Shown here: positions 17,124 through 24,950 of the stretch, in pieces
How positions within the stretch are numbered: position 1 is the stretch's first letter
Layout: each line of letters opens with the position of its first letter
Assembly (NCBI GenBank): GCA_963750535.1
Contig: CAVVRF010000027.1
Location: 62,001 to 126,000 of the forward strand
Direction: 5' to 3'
From: JAKFWF01 sp963750535
Lineage (GTDB): Bacteria; Pseudomonadota; Alphaproteobacteria; Rhizobiales; Hyphomicrobiaceae
Length of the DNA: 64,000 nt
Position numbers and translations under genes: made by a program
Notes under the pieces: generated by a model
The model's input: the letters and a program-made list of their open reading frames with translations, nothing else
The model's database searches: none
What the model was told of the DNA's origin: nothing

Positions 17124-18179
17124 GTGACACATGAGCAGATATACGCGGCCGATGCGGCCGCCGCGATCGAGACCGATGCGCTGATCATCGGCGCCGGCCC
17201 GGTGGGGCTGTTCACCGTGTTCGAGCTGGGCCTGCTCGACGTCAAGGCGCAGGTGGTCGACATCCTGGGCAAGCCAGGCGGACAGTGCGCCGAGCTCTAT
17301 CCGGAAAAGCCGATCTACGACATTCCGGGCCTGCCGATCGTCACTGGTCAGGGGCTGACCGATCGGCTGCTCGAGCAGATCAAGCCATTCGATCCGAAGT
17401 TCCATCTCGGCGAGCGGATCGACGGCCTGCAGCGGTTGCCCGACGGCCGCTTCGCGGTCGTCACCGATACCGGCAAGCGGTTCGTCGCCAAGGTGGTGGT
17501 GATCGCCGCGGGCGGAGGCTCGTTCACGCCAAAGCGGCCGCCGCTCAACGGCATCGAGGAGTTCGAGGGCCATGGCGTGCTCTATTCCGTGCGTCGCATG
17601 GAGGCGCTGCGCGGCAGGGATGTGCTGATCGTCGGCGGCGGCGATTCAGCGCTCGATTGGACCCTCAATCTGCAGCCGCTGGCCAAGAGCCTGACCCTGC
17701 TTCACCGCCGCGATGATTTCCGCGGTGCACCGCACTCGGTCGAGCAGATGCGCCAGCTGGTCGCGGACGGCAAGATGCGGCTGATGATCGGGCAGGTCAC
17801 GGCACTGCACGGGGAAGCCGGGGAGCTCAACAGCGTCACGGTCAAGACCAAGGACGGCGAGGAGCGGATCGCCTGCAACGTCATGCTGCCGTTCTTCGGG
17901 CTGACCATGAAGCTCGGGCCGATCGCCGACTGGGGGCTCAACCTGGCCGAGAACCTGATCCCGGTCGACACCGAGAAGTTCGAGACGAGCGAGAAGGGGA
18001 TCTTCGCCGTCGGCGATATCAATACCTATCCCGGCAAGCTCAAGCTGATCCTGTCCGGCTTTCACGAGGCGGCACTGATGGCGCAGGCCGCGCACCGCGT
18101 CGTATATCCCAACAAGAAGGTGCTGTTCCAATACACGACGTCGTCGTCGAGCCTGCAGAAGAAGCTGGGGGTTCGCTAG
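17124..18179 (+). CDS. ferredoxin-NAD(P)+ reductase, thioredoxin-reductase-like type
   Basis: A 351-residue flavoprotein with two Rossmann motifs: DALIIGAGPVGLFTVFE near residue 17 (FAD) and VLIVGGGDSALDWTLNL near the middle (NAD(P)H). GIFAVGDINTYPGK closes the FAD site and FQYTTSSSSLQKKLG is the typical C-terminal tail. The CxxC of thioredoxin reductases is absent, as in YumC-type ferredoxin reductases. The start is the GTG at 17124 with AAGGATGAG upstream; an earlier in-frame ATG gives an unconserved 30-residue extension. The ferredoxin gene just upstream is its likely electron partner. Confidence 0.88.
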   Translation: MTHEQIYAADAAAAIETDALIIGAGPVGLFTVFELGLLDVKAQVVDILGKPGGQCAELYPEKPIYDIPGLPIVTGQGLTDRLLEQIKPFDPKFHLGERIDGLQRLPDGRFAVVTDTGKRFVAKVVVIAAGGGSFTPKRPPLNGIEEFEGHGVLYSVRRMEALRGRDVLIVGGGDSALDWTLNLQPLAKSLTLLHRRDDFRGAPHSVEQMRQLVADGKMRLMIGQVTALHGEAGELNSVTVKTKDGEERIACNVMLPFFGLTMKLGPIADWGLNLAENLIPVDTEKFETSEKGIFAVGDINTYPGKLKLILSGFHEAALMAQAAHRVVYPNKKVLFQYTTSSSSLQKKLGVR

Positions 18180-18186
18180 AGTGTTT

Positions 18187-18230
18187 CCGACCGAGATTGG
18201 GTCGGTCGAAACGTTCGCGCTGGCGCGAAC
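18187..18230 (+). terminator. two tandem hairpins after the ferredoxin reductase gene
   Basis: CCGACC/GGTCGG (18187-18205) and GTTCGCG/CGCGAAC (18213-18230) begin eight bases after the stop. Neither has a strong T-tract. Together they could end or stabilise the transcript. Confidence 0.4.
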
Positions 18231-18242
18231 CTCCCCAGTGAC

Positions 18243-18385
18243 GTCATTCCCGCGCAGGCGGGAACCCAGACAAGCCTCAGCGAGTCCTTGGCTACTGGCG
18301 ATCTCGAGAGTTGCCGAAGGCGCGTGATCATTGCGAGACCAGTCTTCCTGAAACGTGACTGGGTTCCCGCCGGCGCGGGAATGAC
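18243..18385. repeat. inverted-repeat intergenic element, REP/MITE-like
   Basis: A 27-base arm at 18243-18269 (starting GTCATTCCCGCGCAGGCGGG) is repeated in inverse orientation at 18359-18385 with one mismatch. Each arm also contains its own CCCGC...GCGGG palindrome. The arms enclose 89 bases without a gene. Palindromic units with this CATTCCCGCG-GCGGGAA core are widespread dispersed repeats in Proteobacteria. No transposase is encoded. Confidence 0.8.
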
Positions 18386-18474
18386 GGATGGGAGAGGCGC
18401 GATCGGTGCGCTCACACCTCGATCGGAAAGCCGCTAGCGCCCGTCGTCGGCGCGGCTCACCGCACGGGCCGCCG

Positions 18475-19779
18475 TCAACCCAAGCCGAGCAAGCCGGCCA
18501 GCCGCTTCGCGGCGGTCTTCAGATGCGACGCGACGAGGATCTGCCGCAGCTTGCGCGGCAGCCGCTCGACACCGGCCTTCAGGCGCTCGCGGACCAGTCC
18601 CAGATAGACGCGGGCATAGAGCCGGCCGCGGATCGATAGCCCGATGGCGTGGTCGATGACCGCGACGGTCCCGTCGGCCCAGTCGAGCTTGTACTCGGCT
18701 TTCGGTGCCAGCAGGTCGATCCGGCAAAGTCCCTCCTCGAAGCCTTGGCGGATCGCTTCCTCCAAATGCAGCACGCCGGCCGCCATCTTCTCGAACGCGC
18801 GGTCATAGGCGATGACGTGCAGCACGCGCGTGTGCCTGGCGGTAAATCCGATCTGGATCGCGGCGGGCTTGTCGTCGCACAGCAGCACGCCGACGCGGGT
18901 CGCCGTCGAGTGCCGACTGTCGGCCGCGACGCTCGACATGAAGCAGGCCATGCGGGCATCGGCGAGTGCGGGCGATACCTGGCCGCGGTCGACCAGCCAG
19001 CGCCGCTTCATCTCGATGCCGGCAGCGGCGTAGTTGCTTGCTGCCTCGCCTTCATCGAGATGTCGGAACGAGACGGAGCCGGCTTCCTCGAGGCGGCGCA
19101 TCTGGCGGCGGCGGTTGCGACGGGCGCGGCTCGGGAAGCGCTCCTCGTAGGCCGCGAAGCTCGTTGACCTGGTCAGGTCGATGTACGGCGCCTCGAGCTC
19201 GATCGTGTGCAATGACCCGAGCTCGTCGAGCAGCGGGGCGATCGCCGCGTCCTGGCGCACCTTGCGCAGACGGGCGAGGTCTGGCTTCAGGGTGCGGACG
19301 ACATGGGCCCAGCCGGCACGCAATACCTGCAGCGGGTCGGCAATCGTGTCGTCGAGCAGGACGTCGCCGTATTGGCTGACCGGCTCGCCCATCCAGGCAA
19401 CCTCCTTCAACCCGCCACGACGCTCGATGGTCATCGGCCACAGGGTTACCAAGCGTCCGCCGCGGCGTCCGATCAGTACCGCGATGGGACACTTGTCGCC
19501 GTCGTACCGGTTCGGGTCGAGAAACGTGCGCGTCCAGTGCCAGTTCCAGGCGAATGTCTGGAAGACCTGCTGCGCGCGGCCGCAGCGGGCGAACAGGTCG
19601 GTCCATTCGGCTTCGAGGGCATCGAACCCGGCGCGGTTACGCACGATCTCGAATTGCAGCGCCAGGTGCGAAGCAACCGACGTTGTGTCGAGGGCGCGGG
19701 CCGCGCGCTCGGATCTTGCCTCCAACGCGGTGAAGGCGTGGGAAGGGGACGTCTCGAGACCTGTCGAATATCCGGCCAT
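18475..19779 (-). CDS. CelD/BcsL-type GNAT-fold acyltransferase
   Basis: A 434-residue protein of the group annotated as acetyltransferases involved in cellulose biosynthesis (CelD/BcsL). It has two GNAT-like halves. The segment QVFQTFAWNWHWTRTFL, the basic RARRNRRRQMRRLEEAG and the C-terminal RIDLLAPKAEYKLDWADG are characteristic. Members act on exopolysaccharide or other surface precursors in the cytoplasm, but individual substrates are mostly unknown. The start is the ATG at 19779; the frame stays open beyond it without conserved sequence. No cellulose synthase gene is nearby. Confidence 0.78.
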   Translation of the reverse strand: MAGYSTGLETSPSHAFTALEARSERAARALDTTSVASHLALQFEIVRNRAGFDALEAEWTDLFARCGRAQQVFQTFAWNWHWTRTFLDPNRYDGDKCPIAVLIGRRGGRLVTLWPMTIERRGGLKEVAWMGEPVSQYGDVLLDDTIADPLQVLRAGWAHVVRTLKPDLARLRKVRQDAAIAPLLDELGSLHTIELEAPYIDLTRSTSFAAYEERFPSRARRNRRRQMRRLEEAGSVSFRHLDEGEAASNYAAAGIEMKRRWLVDRGQVSPALADARMACFMSSVAADSRHSTATRVGVLLCDDKPAAIQIGFTARHTRVLHVIAYDRAFEKMAAGVLHLEEAIRQGFEEGLCRIDLLAPKAEYKLDWADGTVAVIDHAIGLSIRGRLYARVYLGLVRERLKAGVERLPRKLRQILVASHLKTAAKRLAGLLGLG

Positions 19780-19865
19780 GCTCTGGTTCCTGGTCGCGTC
19801 TCGCTTCGACGCTGTCGGCGGAAGTAGCAGCAAGGCACGTGCCAGCCAGGATGCCGGGTCGAGCT

Positions 19866-20231
19866 TCAGGCGTAGGCGATCTCGACCAGGCTCAACGTCG
19901 CCAATCCGATCGCCATGAGCCACAAGAGTGCTTTGCCCCGGCGCGTCTGCGCACCGTTGCCGAGCACCTGCGTCGCGGTGAGACCGGCGGCGCCGGCGAG
20001 ATTTATGGCGATCAGGCCGGCCGGCGATATCGTTCTGACCGCCGGGAACATTCCCTGCAGCAGCAGTGCAGCTGCAATTCCAAGCAGAATCGCGCCAATC
20101 AGGCGCGGCCAAAAGCCATTGCCGGCAGAGGGAAATCCAGCCAGCGCGACGGAATAGACCGGCGCCAGCAGCAAGGCCAGACCGACGCCACCCTTCAGCA
20201 GAACCTCGGCCCAAAGCAATTGCTTAAGCAT
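19866..20231 (-). CDS. small four-helix membrane protein of unknown function
   Basis: A 121-residue hydrophobic protein starting MLKQLLWAEVLLKGGVGLAL with about four membrane helices and no soluble domain. It ends LATLSLVEIAYA. I recognise no family motif. It sits 86 bases upstream of the acyltransferase gene on the same strand, so co-transcription is plausible. Its own start lies 32 bases after the stop of the lipoprotein gene. Confidence 0.55.
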   Translation of the reverse strand: MLKQLLWAEVLLKGGVGLALLLAPVYSVALAGFPSAGNGFWPRLIGAILLGIAAALLLQGMFPAVRTISPAGLIAINLAGAAGLTATQVLGNGAQTRRGKALLWLMAIGLATLSLVEIAYA

Positions 20232-20263
20232 CGCTCGTACGCCCCGCGCACCGATCGAGGCGC

Positions 20264-20803
20264 CTACTCCTCGACCCGCTTCGTCTTGGACGCCCACTTG
20301 TCTTGAACGAAGTCGGGGTTTAGCACCTCGCGGGTGCGCGGCCCGGACGCGAGCAGCCGCTCGTCGATCAGCTTCTTCTTCTCCTCGCTTTGCGAGTAGT
20401 CGCCGGCGAGATGGCGGGTGAGGTCGGCCTTGATCGCGCGAGTCTTGGACTCGCTGCAGAAATCCGGATCGGCGGCGACGGCAGCGGCAACCTTGGTCCT
20501 GATCGTGTCGTACTCGCGCTCGATCTTCGCCATGTCCTCGGCGCTGGCGCCGTTGCTCATCTCGGAGGCGAGGAAGCCGGACTTGAGTCGCGCCGGATCG
20601 AAGTTATAGCCGCACTTGGCGGCCCTGGCCGCGACCGCGCCCACCTGTGCGGCGCGGATGCTCGGTGTTTCGACCTGCGCGACCGGCGGGCCTTGATTTC
20701 CGCCGAACAGCGACCCGGTGCTCAGGCTCGCCGTGCTGGCGCCGCAACCCGCTAGAACGGCCGGCAGCGCCGCCGCGATCATGAATTTGGTGGCTTTGTT
20801 CAT
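20264..20803 (-). CDS. predicted lipoprotein
   Basis: A 179-residue secreted protein starting MNKATKFMIAAALPAVLAGC. The lipobox LAGC predicts lipidation at Cys20. The mature part is helical and charged, with AAKCGYNFDPARLKSG and a second cysteine in DPDFCSESKTRA, so a disulfide is possible. The C-terminal KRVEE is polar. No function is known to me. It heads a minus-strand run with the small membrane protein and possibly the acyltransferase. Confidence 0.75.
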   Translation of the reverse strand: MNKATKFMIAAALPAVLAGCGASTASLSTGSLFGGNQGPPVAQVETPSIRAAQVGAVAARAAKCGYNFDPARLKSGFLASEMSNGASAEDMAKIEREYDTIRTKVAAAVAADPDFCSESKTRAIKADLTRHLAGDYSQSEEKKKLIDERLLASGPRTREVLNPDFVQDKWASKTKRVEE

Positions 20804-20870
20804 GGTCCCACTGTGACGAATTGCTGAGTCCCGTCAATCAGCCCCGGCACGATTTGATCTATTTTGCTGT

Positions 20871-22046
20871 TTATCGCATGAGCGCCCGCATTGCACCCTC
20901 GATGCCGCCGATAGTAAGCGGAAACATGCGATTGGACATGAGCTCGCGCACGATCCGGATCGATGGCGTCCAGCCCCAATGGTCGGCCGGCACCGGGTTC
21001 AGCCACACGCTGCGCTCGTAGATGTCGGTGAACCGCTTCAACCAGATGGCGCCCGCCTCCTCGTTCATGTGCTCGACGGCGCCGCCCGACTGGGTGATCT
21101 CGTAGGGGCTCATCGACGCGTCGCCGACGAAGATCAGCTTGTAGTCGGCGTGATAGGTCCGAAGCACGTCCCATGTCGGCGTCCGCTCGGACCATCGCCG
21201 CGCGTTGTCCTGCCAGAGGAATTCATACGGGCAATTGTGGAAATAATAGAATTCGAGATGCTTGAACTCGGCGCGCGCCGCCGAGAACAGCTCCGCAGCG
21301 ATTTTGATGTGCCAGTCCATCGAGCCGCCGACGTCCAGCAGCAGCAGGACCTTGACGGTGTTGCGCCGCTCGGGGCGCAGGTGGATGTCGAGGTAGCCCT
21401 TGTGCGCCGTACCCTTGATGGTGCCGTCGAGGTCGAGCTCCTCGGGCGCGCCATCCCGGGCAAATTTCCGCAGCCGCCGCAACGCCACCTTGATGTTGCG
21501 TGTGCCGAGCTCGACCTCGTCGTCGAGGTCCCGGTATTCGCGCTTGTCCCAGACCTTGATCGCGCGATTGTTGCGGTTGGATTTCTGCCCGATCCGCACG
21601 CCGGCCGGGTTATAGCCGTTGGCGCCGTAGGGCGACGTGCCGCCGGTACCGATCCACTTGGAACCGCCCTGGTGGCGGCCTTTCTGCTCCGCCAGCCGCT
21701 TCTGCAGCTCCTCCATGATCTTTTCCCAGCCGCCCAGCGCCTCGATCCGGCGCTTGTCCTCCTCGGAAAGGTGCAGCTGCGAGATCGCCCGCAGCCACTC
21801 GGCCGGGATCTGCGCCGCATCGACCGTCGCACCGAGCTCCAAACCCTTGAAAACGTGCCCGAATACCTGGTCGAAGCGATCGAGATGGCGCTCGTCCTTC
21901 ACCAGGCAGGCGCGGGCGAGGAAGTAGAAGTCGTCGACCCGGCCCGCCGCGAGCCCGGTGTCCATCGCCCGCATCAGGTCGAGGTACTCGGTGATCGACA
22001 CCGGCACCTTCGCGGACCTGAGCTCGTTGAAGAAGGTAATCAGCAT
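20871..22046 (-). CDS. VWA-domain protein, CoxE-like
   Basis: A 391-residue cytoplasmic protein whose C-terminal half is a von Willebrand factor A domain. The MIDAS motif is in LLLLDVGGSMDWHI and is preceded by the linker region GTRNIKVALRRLRKFARDG. The N-terminal half (MLITFFNELRSAKVPVSITE) is the helical part found in CoxE-like proteins. These normally act with a MoxR-type AAA+ ATPase in metalloenzyme maturation, but none is adjacent here. The ATG at 22046 fits the conserved N-terminus; an earlier in-frame start adds a basic unconserved stretch. Confidence 0.85.
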   Translation of the reverse strand: MLITFFNELRSAKVPVSITEYLDLMRAMDTGLAAGRVDDFYFLARACLVKDERHLDRFDQVFGHVFKGLELGATVDAAQIPAEWLRAISQLHLSEEDKRRIEALGGWEKIMEELQKRLAEQKGRHQGGSKWIGTGGTSPYGANGYNPAGVRIGQKSNRNNRAIKVWDKREYRDLDDEVELGTRNIKVALRRLRKFARDGAPEELDLDGTIKGTAHKGYLDIHLRPERRNTVKVLLLLDVGGSMDWHIKIAAELFSAARAEFKHLEFYYFHNCPYEFLWQDNARRWSERTPTWDVLRTYHADYKLIFVGDASMSPYEITQSGGAVEHMNEEAGAIWLKRFTDIYERSVWLNPVPADHWGWTPSIRIVRELMSNRMFPLTIGGIEGAMRALMR

Positions 22047-22160
22047 GCAGAGGCGTCGTTCGCGAAGCGGTTGCGCAGCCGCCTTGATAGCATCGGGCCG
22101 GCCTGGATGACAGGCCGTCGGCACTAAGAGCCTGTCCGCTGCCGCCGCTGTGTCAGGGTC

Positions 22161-22367
22161 TCATTGATGGGAAGGCTGGATCTTGCCTTCGTGCACTGCG
22201 CGAACCACCACCTGGATGCGGGTCGCCACACCACACTTGCGCTTCATGTTCTCGACGTGAAAGTTCACGGTCTTGTCGGAAATCTTGAGAATCTGACCGA
22301 TCTGCCAATCCGACTTGCCGCTCGCAATCCACTTGAGGATCTCGATCTCACGTGACGTAAATTGCAC
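22161..22367 (-). CDS. stand-alone LuxR/GerE-type HTH protein
   Basis: About 68 residues comprising little more than the DNA-binding domain: QFTSREIEILKWIASGKSDW, then the recognition region SDKTVNFHVENMKRKCGVATR. The start is proposed as the GTG at 22367-22365 with GGAGGGGG upstream. A longer in-frame ATG at 22589 gives 142 residues, but the added part has no receiver or autoinducer-binding signature. LuxR-type regulators normally carry such a domain, so this is either a genuine GerE-like mini-regulator or a remnant. No acyl-homoserine-lactone synthase is nearby. Confidence 0.75.
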   Translation of the reverse strand: MQFTSREIEILKWIASGKSDWQIGQILKISDKTVNFHVENMKRKCGVATRIQVVVRAVHEGKIQPSHQ

Positions 22368-22699
22368 GGCCCCCTCCACGCAATGCCTTCGAACGCAATG
22401 AACGCTTCGATCTTCTGCACTCGGTGCGGGCGTGGATCGCCCGTCTTTTGCCCAACTTGGAATTACTCCCCGCTCAACTATGGCAAGAACGGAAACCTCC
22501 CGCCAAGTGCCCCCTCGGACCTCCGCGCGCGGCTGGTGCCGGCGCGACACAAGCGTCATCAGCTCTCGGACGCTCGTTAGTCGCGGCAATTCTTACGAAA
22601 TTTCCTCGGTAGACGGTCGCGGAAGGGCCGCGCTCGCGGCGGAGCCCGATTGTGCGTCAGATGGCCGCAGGATCGCTACAGTGCAAAAACCGCACGCTG
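22368..22699. other. gap without recognisable gene
   Basis: The 332 bases between the LuxR-type gene and the next minus-strand gene hold only short frames of doubtful coding potential, one of them a possible N-terminal extension of the LuxR-type protein. GC content looks slightly lower than in the neighbours. I see no repeat or terminator with a T-tract. Confidence 0.45.
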
Positions 22700-23125
22700 C
22701 TATGGCCTGCGGTGCTGAACGAAGGCCGGAAAGAGCAGCGCCATCGCGACCACCGCGAAGGCCAAGCCATGCGTCATCATGATCATCTCGCTGCGACTGC
22801 CGTAGTCGATCTCGACGAACGTACGCTGCAGCTCCGGCAGCAGCCGGCCGGGCCGGCCATAGTCGAGCCGATACTGATGGTGCAACGCATTGATCAGCTC
22901 ATATGCGCCGCGCAGCGCATTGCCGTTGATGTAGCTGAAGATCCCGATTCCGGCCAGGGCGAGCAGGCGGGCAAATCCGTTCAGGCTGTCGACGGCTTCG
23001 TCGTAGATGAAGATCAGCGCGAACAGCGCGAGCTGCACCGTTACGAAGAATTGCCACAGGAAGTCGATCTGCCCGCGCACGTGCATGATCGCTTCGACCA
23101 TCGTCTGTTCTTGGATCGGATCCAT
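22700..23125 (-). CDS. small membrane protein of unknown function
   Basis: A 141-residue protein starting MDPIQEQTMVEAIMHVRGQI with three hydrophobic helices: FLWQFFVTVQLALFALIFIY, FARLLALAGIGIFSYING and the C-terminal HGLAFAVVAMALLFPAF. Between helices 2 and 3 is a polar loop (NALHHQYRLDYGRPGRLLPE). I recognise no family. The start at 23125 is preferred because an earlier in-frame ATG adds a polar, unconserved tail. Its 5' end faces opgD, so the two have separate divergent promoters. Confidence 0.6.
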   Translation of the reverse strand: MDPIQEQTMVEAIMHVRGQIDFLWQFFVTVQLALFALIFIYDEAVDSLNGFARLLALAGIGIFSYINGNALRGAYELINALHHQYRLDYGRPGRLLPELQRTFVEIDYGSRSEMIMMTHGLAFAVVAMALLFPAFVQHRRP

Positions 23126-23401
23126 TCGCGAGCCCCCTGAGTGGCAAGACAGCGATGCGCCACCATTCCTCGGCTGGAACTTTATCGGTCGGTGGCCGTT
23201 GGGCAAGCCTGCGGCGCAGAAATGCCACGATGGTTGCTGCGTTGCACAGCGGGAATAGCGGCGCGCTTGAGCACGGCCACAATTAGGCTATACGACGATT
23301 GATCGAGGCCCGAGCGCGACGGAACTGCGATACGGGTGCCTGTGTGCAACTGCGAGAGACAGTCCACGGACATCGGCCACGGACATCGGATTAGGGCGAC
23401 A

Positions 23402-24950
23402 ATGAGCACTTCGGGCTTGAGCCGGCGCGCGGCGGTGGGCGCCACCGTGTCTTGGGCAATGCTTGGCGGGTTGTTTGATCTCGTGACGGCGGCGCAAGCA
23501 CAAGCGCCGGCGACGGACGGCGGGGAGCCGTTTGCGCCAGATCATGTATTGAAGCTGGCGCAGGCGCTCGCCGGGCGGCCATTCCAGCGGCCTAGAATCG
23601 ACTTGCCGGAGCCTTTCGGAAAGCTCACCCCGGAACAGTACCGGGACATCCGGTTCCGCCCGGAGCAGGCGATCTGGCGGGCCGATAAGCTCGACGCCGA
23701 GCTGCAACTGTTTCCGGTCGGTTGGATCTACGACAATCCGGTCGAGATCTTCATTGTCAACAACGGCCGCATGCGCCCGCTCAAGGCCGATGGCACCCTG
23801 TTCTCCATTGGCCCCCAGATCGCCAATCCACCACATGCCGCACCCTTCGGCTTTTCGGGTTTCCGCGTTCACGGCCCGATCAACCGGTCGGACTACTTCG
23901 ACGAGTACGCTGTATTCCAGGGCGCGAGCTTCTTCCGCTGCGTCGGGCGGGGCCAGAGCTTATGGCCTGTCGGCTCGTGGCCTGGCGATCAATGTCGGCC
24001 GGCCCGGCGGAGAGGAAGTGCCGCTGTTTCGCTCGTTCTGGCTCGAGAAGCCGCGGCCGGGCGTGCAGGAGCTCGCGGTTCAGGCACTGCTCGACGGTCC
24101 GTCGGTCACAGGTGCATACCGGTTCGTGCTGCAGCCGGGGGTCACGACGCTTGTCGACGTCGAGATGACGCTGTTCCCGCGTCGGGAGATCCAGTACGTC
24201 GGCATCGCGCCGCTCACCAGCATGTTCATCTACGGCGCCGCCTCACGACGGGTGAACGGCGATTTTCGACCGTCGGTCCACGACAGCGAAGGACTTGCGA
24301 TCCTGAACGGCAAGGGCGAGCGACTGTGGCGGCCGTTGACCAACCCGCGCAAGCTGCAGACCAGTGCCTTCGTCGATCGCGACCCGAAGGGATTCGGCTT
24401 GAGCCAGCGCGATCGTGGCTTCAGCAACTTCGAGGACCTCGAAGCGCACTACGAGCGGCGTCCGACGGTGTGGGTCGAGCCGCGCGGGCCGTGGGGCGAA
24501 GGCGCGGTCGAGCTGTTCGAGATCCCGGCCGAGGAGGATTTCCAGGACAACATCACGGTGTTCTGGCGACCCGCGCGCAGTCTCGAGGCGGAAAAACCCT
24601 TCCGGCTGGCGTACCGGCTGCACTGGTGCGACGCGGTGCCGGTCGTGTGGACTGGCGCCCGCGTGCGCAAGACGCGGATCGGCAGCGGGCGCAGGGGCAG
24701 CGCTCAGTTCGTCATTGATTTCGATGGCCCAGGCGTCAAGGAGCTGAGGGAGCTTCCGGTCGCCGACATCTGGGCCAGCGCCGGCACGATCGCCAACGTG
24801 CAATTGCAGCGCCATCCGGAGATCGGCGGCGTCCGCTGCTCCTTCGACCTGCAGGCCGGCAACAACGAGCTGATCGAGATGCGGTTGTTTCTGCGCAGCA
24901 ACGATCAGGCGATCTCGGAAAGTTGGCTCTACCGCTGGACTAAGGCATGA
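23402..24950 (+). CDS. opgD: periplasmic glucan biosynthesis protein OpgD/OpgG, frameshifted as given
   Basis: About 516 residues when joined. The N-terminus MSTSGLSRRAAVGATVSWAM has a twin-arginine-like SRR motif and a hydrophobic stretch ending TAAQAQA, as in Tat-exported OpgD; OpgG has a Sec signal. The MdoG domain follows: FRPEQAIWRADKLDAELQLF, GPINRSDYFDEYAVFQGASF, then after the break GLSARGLAINVGRPGGEEVP and ENDS in SWLYRWTKA. An extra T at about 23960 (in AGCTTATGG) shifts the frame at the conserved GRGQSYGLSARG. Both halves are intact. The stop overlaps the opgH start (ATGA). The protein shapes osmoregulated periplasmic glucans made by OpgH. Confidence 0.87.

Noticed and set aside
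22368..22589. N-terminal sensor domain of the LuxR-type protein
   Set aside because: The in-frame extension is basic and lacks receiver or autoinducer-binding signatures.
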